A stretch of DNA of 64,000 nt from Nectonema munidae (GCA_030549495.1 JAUIRK010000894.1:248001-312000), one strand, 5' to 3'; shown: positions 34,926 through 47,628, counted from the first letter of the stretch. The notes: generated by a model from the sequence alone, not told the origin. Made by a program: numbers and translations.

Positions 34926-36364
34926 CTCCCTCTCCCCCTTTTCCTTGCTAACAAATCACTTTTTTTCGCTCCAATACATTTATGCGCAAATATTTTTTAA
35001 AAAAAATTCTTAGATTTGATTCAAAATTTAATGGGTAACGTTTTGCTTTTTTGGCAAGTGATTAACTTCATTTATTTTATAGTATTTTTAATGATTAAAA
35101 TTTGAATATAATTTTAAACTAATCATTTTTAGTTTTGAAGTAAAAATAAAGTTAAGATACTTTTTAAAGTTAAGCAGCATATACCTCTTAAAAGTTTTGG
35201 TCCTCAAGGACATAATTTTTAGTTCTTTTCACTTAAAGTTTAGTATTAGGATCGGCAAGTAAGAGCAAAAAATTTTCTGTCTTCGAAGATATAAAATTCA
35301 ATTGAAAAAAAGGAGTAGATAAATTTTAATAATTTTGGCCCTAAATGTGTAGGCCGAGCGAGATGCGTGAAAAGGAATCTTTTAGTTACCCCTTTCAATC
35401 ACTAAAAGAAAGGAAGCCTATTGGTTATTAAAAGGGTTACTGCGCGAGCAATCATATCCTTGCATTTACATTTTGCTTTTAGCAAAATTATTTTATTACC
35501 TGATTGGCATCTTCTAGCAGTAGCGGCTCTTTTGCCCTTTGATACCGAACTTCAAAAGTCATTCTTCTCTTCTTACTCATATAGACATATATTATATTAT
35601 ATCATATACATTTACACGGATAGACAATTTACCCTTGGATTGGAAATAACACTTCAATGTATTATTTCACATGTAAGATGAAAATGTAAAAAATTCCTAG
35701 TGTATATTATGGATATATCTACACATGATTCATAATACTCATTCAAAATTTTTATCCAATCAGATCAAAGAGTTTGCGTGTTTCGCCCACACTTCCTTAA
35801 TAAAAAAAACATAAGTTTAAAAATATATGACACATTTAATGTATAATATTAGTTACTCCTTAATTTTTAGAAATACCGTATACATTCAATATAAGCACAC
35901 AAACAACATCGATATAAGCACATTTACCTACTACAGTCCTATTTATTTTGGAGTATCTTTGAACACAAATAAATCGTTATAAGCACATTTTGCTTTATAC
36001 ACAAACTCAGATTTATAGATAAAAAACAGTTATAACAATATTTATGGAATCATATAATAACGATTAAAATTCAACAAAGTCAATTTTCGCAAGACTCAAG
36101 AAAAAGCCCCCAAAACAAAGTTTTTTTCAATTTTATATAATATATAGGTAATTTTTGATTTTTTTATGTCAATAAAAGTCCATTTTTGTGTTAAGTCAAT
36201 AAAAGTCAATTGTTTAAAATCATATCGGAAAAGATATTTTACCAGTTAAATCAAAAATGAAGAATAGATAAAAATGAACCGTTTACCACTTCTCAAAATG
36301 TTTAGCCGAATTATTCAAAAGTTGAGTTAAAATAAAAGATTAAGAAATATTATTCTAAGTTGAA

Positions 36365-36400
<36 letters not shown>

Positions 36401-37640
36401 TTTTGAATAATCCAAATATGTAGTATACATCATTTCTTTTTATTTCAATAGTAGATATGACTGCTTTACTTAAAATATTAATACATATACTTAGCCGGTG
36501 TAAACTTTTCCAGAACCCACACGATAATTCAAAAATTTTTAACGTTTATACAACTTGAAATTGAAAAGCAAATAAAAACAAACCAGCCGGAAATAAAGAA
36601 CATCATTGAGAAAAGCACTCATGAAAATGGTATTTGATCAATAATGCAAAAAAGTTTGAATAAAGTTAATCAAAGTAAAGATTTATTATCAATTAAAAGA
36701 GGAAATGCTGAAAAAATTATTGCCTTGATCGAAAAATAACGAAAAAGAAGTTTTACAATAAAAGAAGTCAAATGGTGGTAAATTTTATTGATTTTAACAA
36801 TGAAGAATGAGGGTTGAATTTATACATAAAGCGTATAGAATGAAATACAACCAAATTAGCGATATTATGGTAATGAATAACCCAAATATATCACCAAATG
36901 TGTATGAGGAACCGTTATAACGCACTTACCGGGGTCCATAATAACTACTAGCGTTATAATTTTCCAATTTAAGTTAAATAATATTTACATGGACCGATTT
37001 TTTTCAGTTGGTTATATAGAAAACATTACACAACACTTCTAAAACCAAAATTTGAAAAGTAATTAAGTGTAAAAGAAATGTCACAAACGAATTGTAAGTT
37101 TTATTACAAAAATTTTTATTAGAACAAAAAAACATCTTGGTACACTTGAATTTTGAAGCTGGGTATGGCATATACGCCTGTAAAAATGGGAGCCAAGACA
37201 TGACCGCGTTATAAGCGATATCGCGCTAAATACAGTTATTTACTGTGTTTACTTTTACAATGTTGTCCGGCTTCTAGTTCGAAAGTAGAAAGATCTTTTC
37301 AAAGTTGATCAAATTACTGGCAAAGGATAGGAATTTCAGTACAGACAATATTTTTAATTATACATACACTAATTCTTGGAATTTTTATTTTTATAATTGT
37401 GATAAATTTTTGTGGTGATTCCAATTCATATATATATATAAAGTCAATAAAAATTTTAAGTCAATTTTTATTTTTAAAAGTCAATAAATTTTTAGTTGAA
37501 AGTCAATTTTTTGATTTCATAAAGTCATTTTTTGTTTGTCTTGATAGTAACACATGTAATAATTTTGCCTTCCTTATGTTAACTTGTGCTTGTATAGATT
37601 GTAGCTTGTTGTAGATATGCTGGTATTGTGTAAGTGTATA
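34926..37640. other. Intergenic with pogo/Tigger-like ends and simple repeats
   Basis: A dispersed repeat fragment lies at 35742-35850 (see 8645-8745). Motifs such as CGTTATAAGCAC (35,975), CGTTATAACGCAC (36,913) and GCGTTATAAGCGATATCGC (37,204), and an end-like CAGTTATTTACTG near 37,233, fit decayed pogo/Tigger termini. (TA)n lies at 36,368-36,397. No supported gene. Confidence 0.4.
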
Positions 37641-38345
37641 CATTTACTCTTTTCGCGCTCAGTTTTCAGTTAAATTGTTGAAACAAGTACAACTTTCAAG
37701 TCCACTTTTGAACGAGAAAGCAAAATCGGTTCATTGTGAACCTACTCGATTTTCTGAAGCTACTCCTATCAATTTTTCAACTGGATGAGTGGATGATCGC
37801 ATAGATTTCAGAAAAGATTTAATATACTTCACAAGCGTGAACATGGATGGAGAAAGAGCACGTGTTGATATAAAAAATGCATAAAAATGGTAGAATTTTT
37901 TATAACTGATATTTTAAAAAAGAATTCTTAAAGTTGTGCTGAAACAGGTATTTATTATAGAGCCACACCAATGCTCTCTAAGAAAAATGAAGCTGTTAGT
38001 GGAAGTAAAAAAACATTAAATAGATTGGCTCTGTTACTTTCCAAAAAGTTACCTTTGCTAGTAATGGGAAAGTTTCAAAGTCTAAGAAGTTTTAAAATGA
38101 AGAAAAATAAATGGCCTGTTCAGTATAAACACAATAAAGCATCCTGGATGACTGAAGATATTTTTGTGATTGACTTTTATCTTTAGACAATAAAACGCAG
38201 AAAGAAAAAATAAAATTTGTTTTGATTCTTGATCAGTCTCCTGCACATCCAAAAAGTGTTAAAACTTTAAATATTAAATTTTTTCACCTCTCACCACAAC
38301 TTCTATATTATGGGTCTTTTACAATTGATGTCAATCAAAGTGTTG
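37641..38345 (+). pseudogene. pogo/Tigger transposase remnant
   Basis: Fragments in sequence order match a Tigger-type DDE transposase. These are FSTGWVDRIDF (near 37,780), AETGIYYRATP (near 37,940), KNEAVSGSKKTLNRLALLL (near 37,985), LPLLVMGKFQ, then WPVQYKHNKASWMTEDIF and LILDQSPAHPK (near 38,230). The family normally reads ADETG at the first catalytic position; here the Asp codon reads as Ala (CAETG). LDQSPAHPK keeps the second aspartate. Frames are broken in several places and the ends were not defined. Confidence 0.75.
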
Positions 38346-38464
38346 GGGGGGGGGGGTGTTCATAAGTTGACAAATGAAGAATTGGCAAACTAATTACTTA
38401 GTAAAAAATTGACAAATGGGGTTAGGGGTTAAAATTAAGAAAAAAAGTTTACGTCAATTGTGAA

Positions 38465-39380
38465 TGACCTCTTATAACCAATGGATGCTGGTATAACACG
38501 AAGTGTCAAAACTCACTATAGGAAAAATTAGGATGAAAGGAATTATAGATCTTTGGATAGCGGTCAAGTTTGCGCTACCATATTCAAGGTGTGGTCGTAT
38601 CAGCAGGGCTTTATATACTGGTAGTGCTATTCCAGTATCGAATACCTCGAAGTGTCTAAACTGTAAAGACTTGAAAGAAATATTGAATAAGCATTTGAAA
38701 TAGCTTTTGAAAAATGAGCTTCAAAGCGCAAAGTTTTGTCGATAGTGACTCCAAGATCGCTAATAAAGGCAACACGTTTTATACCATAGCTATCCAGCTA
38801 TGTAATAGGTGACATTATTATTTGAGCCAATTTAAAGGTGACTACATTTAGAGAAGTTGGGACCCATACCCCAAGTGTTGCGCCATTAGTAACACCAGCA
38901 AAGAGATCAGTTTGTAAAGCCTTTTAAGATGTGTTAGTTGAAGCGCAGTGATTTTTAAGTTCATGTGTAAAAAGTTTCAAATGAGAATCAATTTTGGAGG
39001 GCAAGTCGTTTATGTATAAATTGAATAACAAAGGTCTAAGCACACTACCTTCGATAACACCACTTGTTACATCGATTAAACTTGTTAGCTGTCCATTGAG
39101 AGAGACTTGTTGCGTTCTATTCTTTAAAAATATTCAATCCATTTAAAATCTTTAGTATTTATGCCATACGCTTTTAGTTTTTTGAACTAAATAGTTGTGG
39201 GGTACTTTGTCAAAAGCTTTACTAAAATCAAAGTAAAGAACGTCAACAGTTAAACCTACGAAATTCTATATGATTGGGTTATTGTAGATTTTTTATATAC
39301 GAGTTAAGCTATGCAATTCTAACAATTGGGTTATTGTAGATTTTTTCTTATAGAAGCCATGCTCTTCACTTGTGACGATA
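38465..39380 (-). pseudogene. CR1-type LINE reverse transcriptase fragment
   Basis: On the minus strand, YFDFSKAFDKVPHNYL (near 39,225-39,180) is reverse transcriptase motif A. GVIEGSVLRPLLFNLYINDL (near 39,060-39,000) corresponds to the usual PQGSVLGPLLF block. DLGVTIDKTLRFEAHF and YKALLIRPHLEYGSANL follow near 38,760-38,560. The FADD block is not recognisable. A short direct duplication, GGGTTATTGTAGATTTTTT, occurs at about 39,274 and 39,327. The fragment ends where the hAT element begins at 39,384. Confidence 0.8.
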
Positions 39381-39383
39381 TAT

Positions 39384-41407
39384 CAGGGATGGCCAAACTT
39401 TTTTTATATAAGGGCTAATTTTTTTGTAGAAATTTTTGGCGGTCTACCTTGTAAGTATAAAAAATAATTAATATTCTTAAAACAAATGTAACTTTTGTTG
39501 TTTTATATAAGTAAAAAAATTTTTTATTAACTTCAAAATATACAACTTAAAAATTATAAAAACTAATTTTTTTTGAAGATGAAACCTGCACTGCATATTT
39601 TGTGCTAGTTTTTCAAAATTTGGATCGAAATTTGTCAGGGCGATTCTTAAACATGCCTGCAAATGTTCGTTAGTTAATTGAGATCTATGTTTTGTTTTTA
39701 TACTATTCATCGAAGAAAAAGCAGATACACACAAATATGTGGATCCGAAAAACGAATGGAAAGTAGCAAATACCATCCAAATTTATCTTTAAAAATATAT
39801 TTTATAAAATCTTTCGACCCATGCATTGATTTAAGACTTAAGTCACATTTTATATTTATAAGTTCTTCTTCTAATTCAGCCAAATTGCCAATTTGTAGAA
39901 AGTCGCCAATTTTTTTAGCTAAAAATTCAATACTCACGTCGTCCTTGAAGGGGTTTAGTAGAAAAGTGATGATACTTTCAATATTATTAAAACTTTCGAA
40001 TCTTTTTTCAAATTCATTCATGAGAGTTCTTAGACTAGCTACTTATCTATCCACATTTAATCTTTTTTCAGCACCTCTTTCGTCATCTAAATTCGGAAAA
40101 TGTTTTAAGTCGCCACGTTCCATTTGTTTAAGTTGTATATTCAACTTTTCTTTAAATGAATTTACATGACTACCATTTCAATTATTGATTTATCTTTGCC
40201 TTGTAATTGGGTATTTAGTAGGCTTATCTTCTCAGTAACGTTGCAAAAAAAGCTAGATCGCAGCGCCATTCTGAATCACTCAATTGAACATATTGAATTT
40301 TTTTAGTTTCAAGAAAAATGCAAACTTTTGGTAATAGTTCTCTGAAACGAGTCAAAAACTTAGCACGGCTTAGCCATCTAACATCTGTGTGTAAAAGCAA
40401 TTCATTGTGTTCTTCTCCACACTCTTTTAGCAAAACACGAAACTCTCGACGCGATAAACTATTTGACCTGATGTAGTTGACAGTTTTGAACGCTATGTCC
40501 ATGACATGATCAAAGTTTAAAACTTTTGAGCATAGTACTTGATTATGTATGATGCAAATAATCAATAAATCTGGGAAACTTTTCATCGCGCTTACAACGA
40601 GAAATAAAGCCATTATTGCAACCAGTCATTGCAGGGGCACCATCTGTTGTAATTGAAACCAGTTTGGAAATTGGAAAATTTGTAAGTGATATAAATTCTT
40701 TGAATGAGTTGAAATATCTTCACCTCTAGTGCGTTCATTCATCGGAATTATTGTTAACAACTCTTCTACGGCGACATGTCAACAAAAACCATTCTGATGA
40801 AAACACAGAGTTGAGCAGTGCCAATATAGTCAGTCGACTCGTCAAACTGTAATGAAAGAACAACGCACTTATCAACATTAATTTGTAGAGCTTGCTCAAG
40901 ATCTTGACTGATATCCTTTGTTCTTCGCATAATAGTATTTCGTGACAATGACAAGTTTTTTATACATGTCATAATTTCGGACTTATTTTTGAAGTTTTCA
41001 AATAAAACATCTCCCGCTTTGATGAAAGCTTCTTTTACTATTTCTCCATCGCTAAAAGATTTGTTATGTTTAATTAATGTTTGAGTAATTTTGAATGAAG
41101 CGATTGTAGCAGATTTTGAGCTTGTGTTGTATTTTAAAAAGCTATTTTGTTGTTCAAGCAATTCTGCTTTGAGTTGTTTAACTTTTGATTTTCTTAAGGC
41201 TGTATTTTGTGGAAAATCAATAGAATAATTTTTGTGAACTTTAAAAAAATGTCTCTCCACGTTCGCTTTTTTAGGCAATGCAACTATTCCCTTACAAATT
41301 AAACATAAACACTTGTTATTGTTCATTAGAAAAAAGTAGTTCTCTTCCAATTCATTATGATAATGGTAAGTTTTTCTTTTTTTAAAAGATGATCCTGGCT
41401 CATTCAT
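39384..41407 (-). pseudogene. ZBED-type hAT transposase, broken
   Basis: The terminus CAGGGATGGCCAAACTT at 39,384 is hAT-like and sits at the 3' side of the gene. The protein starts MNEPGSSFKKRKTYHY. It has a BED-type finger (CLICKGIVALPKKANVERH...H), then FDESTD (first catalytic Asp, near 40,845) and TTDGAPAMTGC (near 40,655-40,620). It ends with the dimerisation block FGSTYLC.SAFSSMNSIKTK (near 39,745-39,690). Relatives usually read CESAFS at that point; here it is CVSAFS, so the conserved Glu is replaced. Several frame changes separate the parts. The outer end and target duplication were not found. Closest in style to ZBED5/GTF2IRD2-like hAT proteins. Confidence 0.8.
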
Positions 41408-41680
41408 TTATCAGCCACAAGATAAAATCAAATATAGTTAAAACTACTTCTAAAAAAGGTAATAAAAGATAGTAATAAAGGTACTTTTATAAAAGGTTAA
41501 TTTTGTAAAAAATTGGTATTAAGTTGAACATTATAAACAAAATTGCCCAAGATTTTAATTAACTTGTTCTCATATTTCTTAATCATTTTATAATTACTAA
41601 TTTAAACTTATGTGTATTCAAAATTAAATGAGTTTAAATCTTACAAAACAGTAAAATTTTTATGAATGAATTTGAATAAA

Positions 41681-41822
41681 GGTATAGGTATCGTGGGGCG
41701 TTTCATTGAGAAGTTCAAACAAGACCGCTTATGTCGAACTATGAATAGACTTGTAGTACGCGAATCGAACCCAACACTTTGTGTTCGATGTCCGACGCGC
41801 TACCTAAACTATCCACGCCCCC
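41681..41822 (-). mobile_element. tRNA-derived SINE, family S1
   Basis: On the minus strand it begins GGGCGTGGATAGTTTAGGTA (A-box region) and carries GGGTTCGATTCGC (B box). It ends with CATAGTTCGACATAAGCGG and CTTCTCAATGAAA, the tail shared with 4721-4862. The head differs from the other copies, suggesting a different tRNA-like head on a related tail. Confidence 0.65.
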
Positions 41823-42683
41823 ATAATTATAAAAAGCCTAATCTACCCATGCCTCTATATTAAATATATTAAATAAAAGTTTAGTATTATTTAGAAATTA
41901 CTATTGTTCTAGTATTTTTTATATCTGACACTGGTACGTTGCGTATTTATTTTTTGACAAAAAATTTTTTTAGGTTTTAAATTAAATATCATTTGATTAT
42001 TTATGTTGACAACTATTTTTTATAATGATTTTTTTCATTAATTTCACTTTTTTACATTTAACTATTTTTAATTTGATTTAATAAAATTATGACAAGCATG
42101 CCCTTCAAATAGAAAAAATTCAAACAAGGATGTTATTTTTCTTAAGTTACTGTGTCGAATAACTGAAAGATTTAAAATAGATTTAGTATACTTCATTATA
42201 GTAAATGTGTCACATGTGCATATAAAAAGACTAAATTAGAATTTTTTTAACATTGACTTCAAAGGTTGCTATAAACACAAATTAGAATTTTTTATATTCA
42301 ACTTTCATAGAAACTTGCATATGGTTACTATTGTTCAGTAAGGCAAAATGAGACACTGAATTAACGAAAAAAAATTAAATTATAAGTAGATTAAAAATTT
42401 TTTTATAATAGATCTAACAAAAAATACACATCAAAAAATTCTACTTAATACTTTTCCTTTAAATTATAAATTATTGCTTTATTACATGAGATTAAATTTA
42501 ATATAATTTTCCTATTTCAAACCTTAAAAAAAAATTTTTTTTTGAAAATTGTAGTCATAAAAGTAAACATTTTTTTAAATCATTTCGATATACCGAAAAA
42601 ACAGTTCTACTAAATGTCTTAATGTCACAATATGTCTAAAAGAATTCTAAAAATATTTAAAAAGGTTCATATTCGCAACGTCG

Positions 42684-42955
42684 AAAACCAAAATGTCCGA
42701 GACGAAAACGTCCTAAAACCAAAACTTCCAAAACCAAAACGTCCGAAAAGAAAGCGTGTGAAATCCAAAATGTCTTAAAATCTAAACATCTTAGAATTAA
42801 AGAGTTCTAAAACCAAAAAGCTTAAACTGAATTGTTTAGAACTCTTAGGTCGTTTAGATTTCAAGATATTTTGGACATAGGATGTATTGCCTTTGGACGT
42901 TTTTCTTCAAATGTTTTAGTTTTAGACGTTTTGTTTTCGTACGTTTTGACCAGGA
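42684..42955. repeat. Foldback element built of AAAACGTCC units, copy 2
   Basis: The left arm (42,685-42,790) repeats units of about 12-16 bases such as CCAAAACGTCCGAAAA. The right arm (42,840-42,950) mirrors them with GGACGTTTTT and GACGTTTTG. The centre is a tight hairpin around AGTTCTAAAACC and GTTTAGAACT. Same design as 27,705-28,385. Confidence 0.65.
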
Positions 42956-43569
42956 ATCATTAAAGAATAAACAAATTTGACATTTTGCATTGTAAGCGTA
43001 AAAACTTTTTACCGAAAAAAAGACTAATTTATCAATTTAATGCACTTACAAAGACAAAAGCAAAATTTTATAGGTGGTAAAAGCAAAGAACAATGTTGAA
43101 AATAATGTTCAACTTCTGATTTTTAAAATTTATATCATCAATCAGACAAATTCTACTGCATGATGAAAAGATAATCAAAGTTAAATAAATAGCATACCAC
43201 CGGAAATAATATAAGCTTCTCAAAGCTCTTAATTTGTAACATAAATACATAGGTTTGCAACATATAGTTGCCATACCCAACATATAATGATAATATAATG
43301 TCCTTAATTTCCTCATCATCTTGAAAAATATGAGGATTATTTATGGAAGGGAAGTGTGATGTTGGAATTGAATTGAGAGAAGAATTAATTTTTTTGAAAA
43401 ATTTTAGCCTAAAAAAAGAAATCTTTATCAATATGATTGATTATTAACTATGCGAAAAATTGGGAAAATGCAACTTCATGAAACATTCACATAGACAATA
43501 TGATAGAAACGGAAATTCTTAAGAAAAAAATTGATCCAACAATTAATTTCTGGTTTATTCCTTAATTGT

Positions 43570-43690
43570 TTATAAACTACTTGAGGTCTACTTTCTTGAG
43601 CTTGGCGGTGGACTAGTCGACCGCGGGCGACTTCTTGGACACCTCTGCGATATATCTTAGTGTCGAGACCAAATTTGTGCATGCTTTTTT
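43570..43690 (-). other. GC-rich anomalous fragment, possible retrocopy
   Basis: This 120-base stretch is far richer in G+C than its neighbours. It is followed on the minus strand by an AATAAA-containing AT tail. The open frame reads MHKFGLDTKIYRRGVQEVAR and continues Arg/Gln-rich. An alternative frame ends STAKLKKVDLK and a stop. I do not recognise either. It could be the 3' end of a reverse-transcribed host mRNA or part of a transposon. Confidence 0.3.
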
Positions 43691-44337
43691 ATATGAATTA
43701 CAACGTTATCCATAAATAGCGTGGAGGTTTTGTATTCTGAGTTGCTGTCAAGAATTAACTTCAACTCTTCCATGAATACGAGAAACTTTTTACTGTTGTG
43801 AGTAGAATTTTCAATAAATTTTGATAATTAATGGCAGAAATTAAGGTTAAGTTTAAAAACTCTGTTAATTATATTCTTTAAAAATTTTTTGTGAATTTAA
43901 TTAATTTTTTTAATTTTTACTGAAAAACCCATTTATCTTTTTTTTCTGAAACTAAAATAAATAAAGAAGTCATTCAATAATTGAATATAAATACTTTAAT
44001 GAGCTTTGAAACATTTATCGCTTGCACAATTTAAGAAGTAAAAATTCGTCAAAATATCTCGCTAAATAAGAAAAAAATATTTTTGAATGTAAAATAGTTA
44101 ATTCTGTTCAAAACGGATTTAGTGTAGATACGTCATGAAGTAAAAAATGTGTATTTGAAAAACGACAAATGAAAAAAAACAAATTCCAAATAGAAAAAGA
44201 AGCATTTGAAATAATAAAAATAATTAACAAAATCAAAATAAAACTTAAAATAATATACAATAAAAAAAACGAATTCAAAATGAAAAATACGAATTCAAAA
44301 TGAAAAAAAACGAATTTAAAATATTCATTTACACTGC

Positions 44338-44440
44338 ATGTGTCAAACTATCAACAAAGAAGGCTTGATGCTGAATCGAAGGCGAGACCTTGTGGCATCA
44401 AAGCCAACTTCTAACCAACCTTACTGACTCAAATATATTT
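44338..44440 (-). mobile_element. tRNA-derived SINE, family S1 (partial)
   Basis: On the minus strand, GAGTCAGTAAGGTTGGTTAGA leads into the B-box-like CTTCGATTCAGCATCAAGCC, and a TGATAGTTTGACA-like start of the shared tail follows. The order matches the copies at 4,721 and 47,629. The tail is truncated. Confidence 0.6.
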
Positions 44441-45089
44441 ATACAAGGATAAATAACAAAAAATCTTGGAAATATCAACTTGAAAAATAACAACCAATTG
44501 CCCTATTTGATTAGACAATCTTAACTAATGCATCACCTGCTCTAAGTGATGTAAATGCGTTAGAATGATTTATAAATGTGAATAAAATATATAAAAAATT
44601 TTAGATAAGATATTTTAACTTTAAATTATTATTATTTCCTGTTTGAATACCCACAATTTGAAATTATATTTGCAATGCAATCTTTTAAATCTCCTCTAAT
44701 TTAAAATTTCTAATTGATGTAACAAAATTGTTAAGATTTTTGGAATAAAATAAAAAGTAAAATTGGAGTACTTTCGTAAAAATGGAACATCTGGCAACAG
44801 TATCTATACTTTATGAGATTATGTTTAGAAATCAATCAATAAAAGTATTGAAAAATATATTTGATTGGAAAGGCGTTATGAACACATTACACGCTTTAGA
44901 TTTTACAGGCACTAATTTTAACAGTATTAACATGATTGCGATGACATATTTCTTTTGGAGGTGAGGTGGTCTATAAATCATTTAAGACTTGGAAAATAAA
45001 ATGAATCAATCATTTCTTCGTAGCTTTTTGCAAATCAAAAAAAGTGAAATATGATCGTTAATCTTTTGATTAATTGATCAGCACCACCA

Positions 45090-45182
45090 TTTCTTACGCA
45101 AGATCTATTTTCCCACACCATCATCATCGTCATCATCATTGACATTTACTTCTGTGCTACACTAACACCACTTTACGTAAGT
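45090..45182 (+). other. Possible non-coding exon end
   Basis: A short GC-richer tract with (CAT/CGT)n leads to CACTTTACGTAAGTTTT, a good donor at 45,177. No coding frame is evident and no acceptor partner is known. Confidence 0.15.
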
Positions 45183-45687
45183 TTTTTTATTTTTTGTTCA
45201 GTTTTTTGTGCTTCGAATACGACACTAAATCGGCTATTATTCCTTTTTGTCAAATTATTATCAGAACAAGAACTTCCCAGTCAATTTTTTTTCAATTTTT
45301 TTTCAAAACTTTTCCTTTTTTATTTTTTGATCTTGAACATTTCATCCAAATAAACTATGTTTTTTACTTTAATTTTTTGTCTAAATAATTCTATATTTTG
45401 TTTTTTAGTTAATACTACACTTTTTAACCTTCCAATATTCACAATACGAGTCGTTACTTGGTTTGTCGTAATGTATATAATAAGAGATGCATGTATTTTT
45501 AGATGATCTCTTTCAGCAGTTTGATAATAATCTATTTGATTTAAGAGAGATCATTTTATTTTATGAGACAATGACAAGGCATTGAGCCTTAAAGACGAAA
45601 AAGTCACATACACGGAAAAAAATTCAAAAATATTTTAATTAAATTTTGACTTAATTTAAATATATCACCTTTTTACAGAAAAAATTG

Positions 45688-46000
45688 GGTACTTATGGGT
45701 TATCCCCCCCCCCCCCCCCACTCTAAAAAATTTAAAAAAAATTTTTATTTGAATTTAAATGATGAGTAAAAATAATAAATTACTTGTTTAAAGAGGAGTC
45801 CAATACATATTTATTACATACAATACATATTTTATACATACAATTATTGAATATATATACTATATTCAACATACAATGTTTTTATACATACAATATATAT
45901 TTAATTATATATTTAAAATTATTAATTAATTAGTATTTTAAAATTATTAAGTTGGAAAAAATTTTGAGTGGGGGGGGGGGAGAGATAACACATAAGTACC
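45688..46000. mobile_element. MITE with poly-C/poly-G in its inverted repeats
   Basis: It starts GGTACTTATGGGTTATC followed by 16 C (45,704-45,719). It ends with a run of G, then GATAACACATAAGTACC. The exact 8-bp duplication AAAAATTG flanks it at 45,680-45,687 and 46,001-46,008. The inverted repeats run about 40 bases including the homopolymer. GG ends with an 8-bp duplication recall the 81-bp MITE at 9,631. No coding content. Confidence 0.9.
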
Positions 46001-46559
46001 AAAAATTGACTTTATTTACTTATAAAAATTGCAGAATCAAAAAACAAGGACTATAAATCATAATTGCTCAATATAATTAATTATCTTCCCTCCGAATTTT
46101 ACGCATGGCTTCAGAACATTATTCCTGAAAGTTGAGTTTGCTGTATTGTTGAATATAATTTTTTATTTTGCCCCTCTCCTGTTCAAAAATTTTTGATTGG
46201 TGCTTTAGTGTCCCCTCTTGATAGAGCATTTATTAGTTAACATGCAGTACTAAAGAAATAACTGAAAATAAAGTTAAATGGTTCAAATCATTTAAAATTT
46301 CGGAAAAATCCTTTTCTTCCAAAGACATGACTTATTCATATCATGGAGCATATCGGTTAACGAAAGAAAAAAATTGGTTAAAGAGTTATGCTTAAATAAA
46401 ATTAAAGTTATAATGTACACATGGAATTTGTGGTAACACTTTTACAACTTAAAACAAATACTATTTTGAGTATAAATTTATAGTTCCAATTTTTTTTTTC
46501 GATCTTCCAACGTTAATCCTTCTCTACAATACAAGGCAGTATGTTTATCACATTTCTTT

Positions 46560-47012
46560 TAAATTTAACATTGTTAATATTGAAAGATTTCAGAGGACTA
46601 TTACTAAGAAGATTTCAGGATTAAAAGATTTAAGTTATCAAGAAAGGCTCAAGAAAGTGAACCTGCCTTCCAACTAATTTCTGTTTTCAACATCCTTCAT
46701 GAAAGCATGCACAGTAGCTCAAAAATATTACCTGAATATTCAAAGAGAACACAAAGATTTCACTCCAATAAATTTCAGAAATCTTATTGTAAAAAGTCTC
46801 ATTTAAGAAGCTTTTTCTCTCAAAGAATGATCAATGATTGTAACTCACTTCCAGATTACATTGTGAATGCTCCTACTGTGAATACTTTCAAGAATAGATT
46901 GGATATTCATTGGAAGGATAGAATGTTTGAGTATATGTTTGATTCTCGTACATTCTTCTCTTTATGTATATGCGATATTTTTATAGGCTCAGCCTACTTT
47001 TCCCAATAAAAT
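46560..47012 (+). pseudogene. 3' end of a CR1-type LINE ORF2
   Basis: ERFQRTITKKISGLKDLSYQ (near 46,585) and RLKKVNL are followed by FFSQRMINDCNSLPDYIV and VNTFKNRLDIHW (46,815-46,915). This is the typical C-terminal tail of CR1-like reverse transcriptases. It ends near an ATTATGTTATGTTGTGTTATT tail. Only this 5'-truncated end is present, with at least one frame change near 46,676. Confidence 0.75.
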
Positions 47013-47628
47013 TATGTTATGTTGTGTTATTCGTTATTTCTTTCTTCTTCCTTCATTCCTGTTCTAAGCCACGGGAAAAGTAATGAAGTCAATTTTAAAA
47101 ACATAGTGAGTTGACTTTGAGTCAATATAATCCTACTTCCTGTTGATGAAGAGGGGGGGGGGGGGGGGTGAGTTATAAATGTTTTACACTTTTTCGTGTA
47201 TATGACTGAAAATTTTTTATTATAATAAATCGGCATAGATGAATCAATCTTCAAAGGATTACATGTATATGAATAATAAATTTCACTTCAACATCCAATG
47301 TTTATTCAATTTTTCATGTAAAACGCAAAGAATAGATGTCATATGGATAAGCGGAGATCAAAAGGAGGCAATCATTTGATCAAATACTTCAAAGAGATGA
47401 ATTTTTTGATAGGAAAAATTTTATTTGAAATCTTTTTTCTTAATCTCCTCGAATTTGCAAAATCACTCTCTGTTTACTTTACTAGGATGACAAATGGAGT
47501 GAAGAAAAAAGTAATTAACATTTTGGCTGATTTATATTCAACAAACACATCGATCACACACCATGATTGAAACCGGCTAATATCAAAGGAGTGACATGAC
47601 AAATCATTTTCCTAACATCACCTCACTA
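47013..47628. other. Intergenic with a 16-base G run
   Basis: A G16 tract lies at 47,153-47,168. No gene or bounded repeat is recognised. Confidence 0.4.

Noticed and set aside
47153-47168. G16 run, with G12 at 38,345, as regulatory G-quadruplex sites
   Set aside because: A single uninterrupted run without repeated G-tracts; could also be sequencing or assembly length error.
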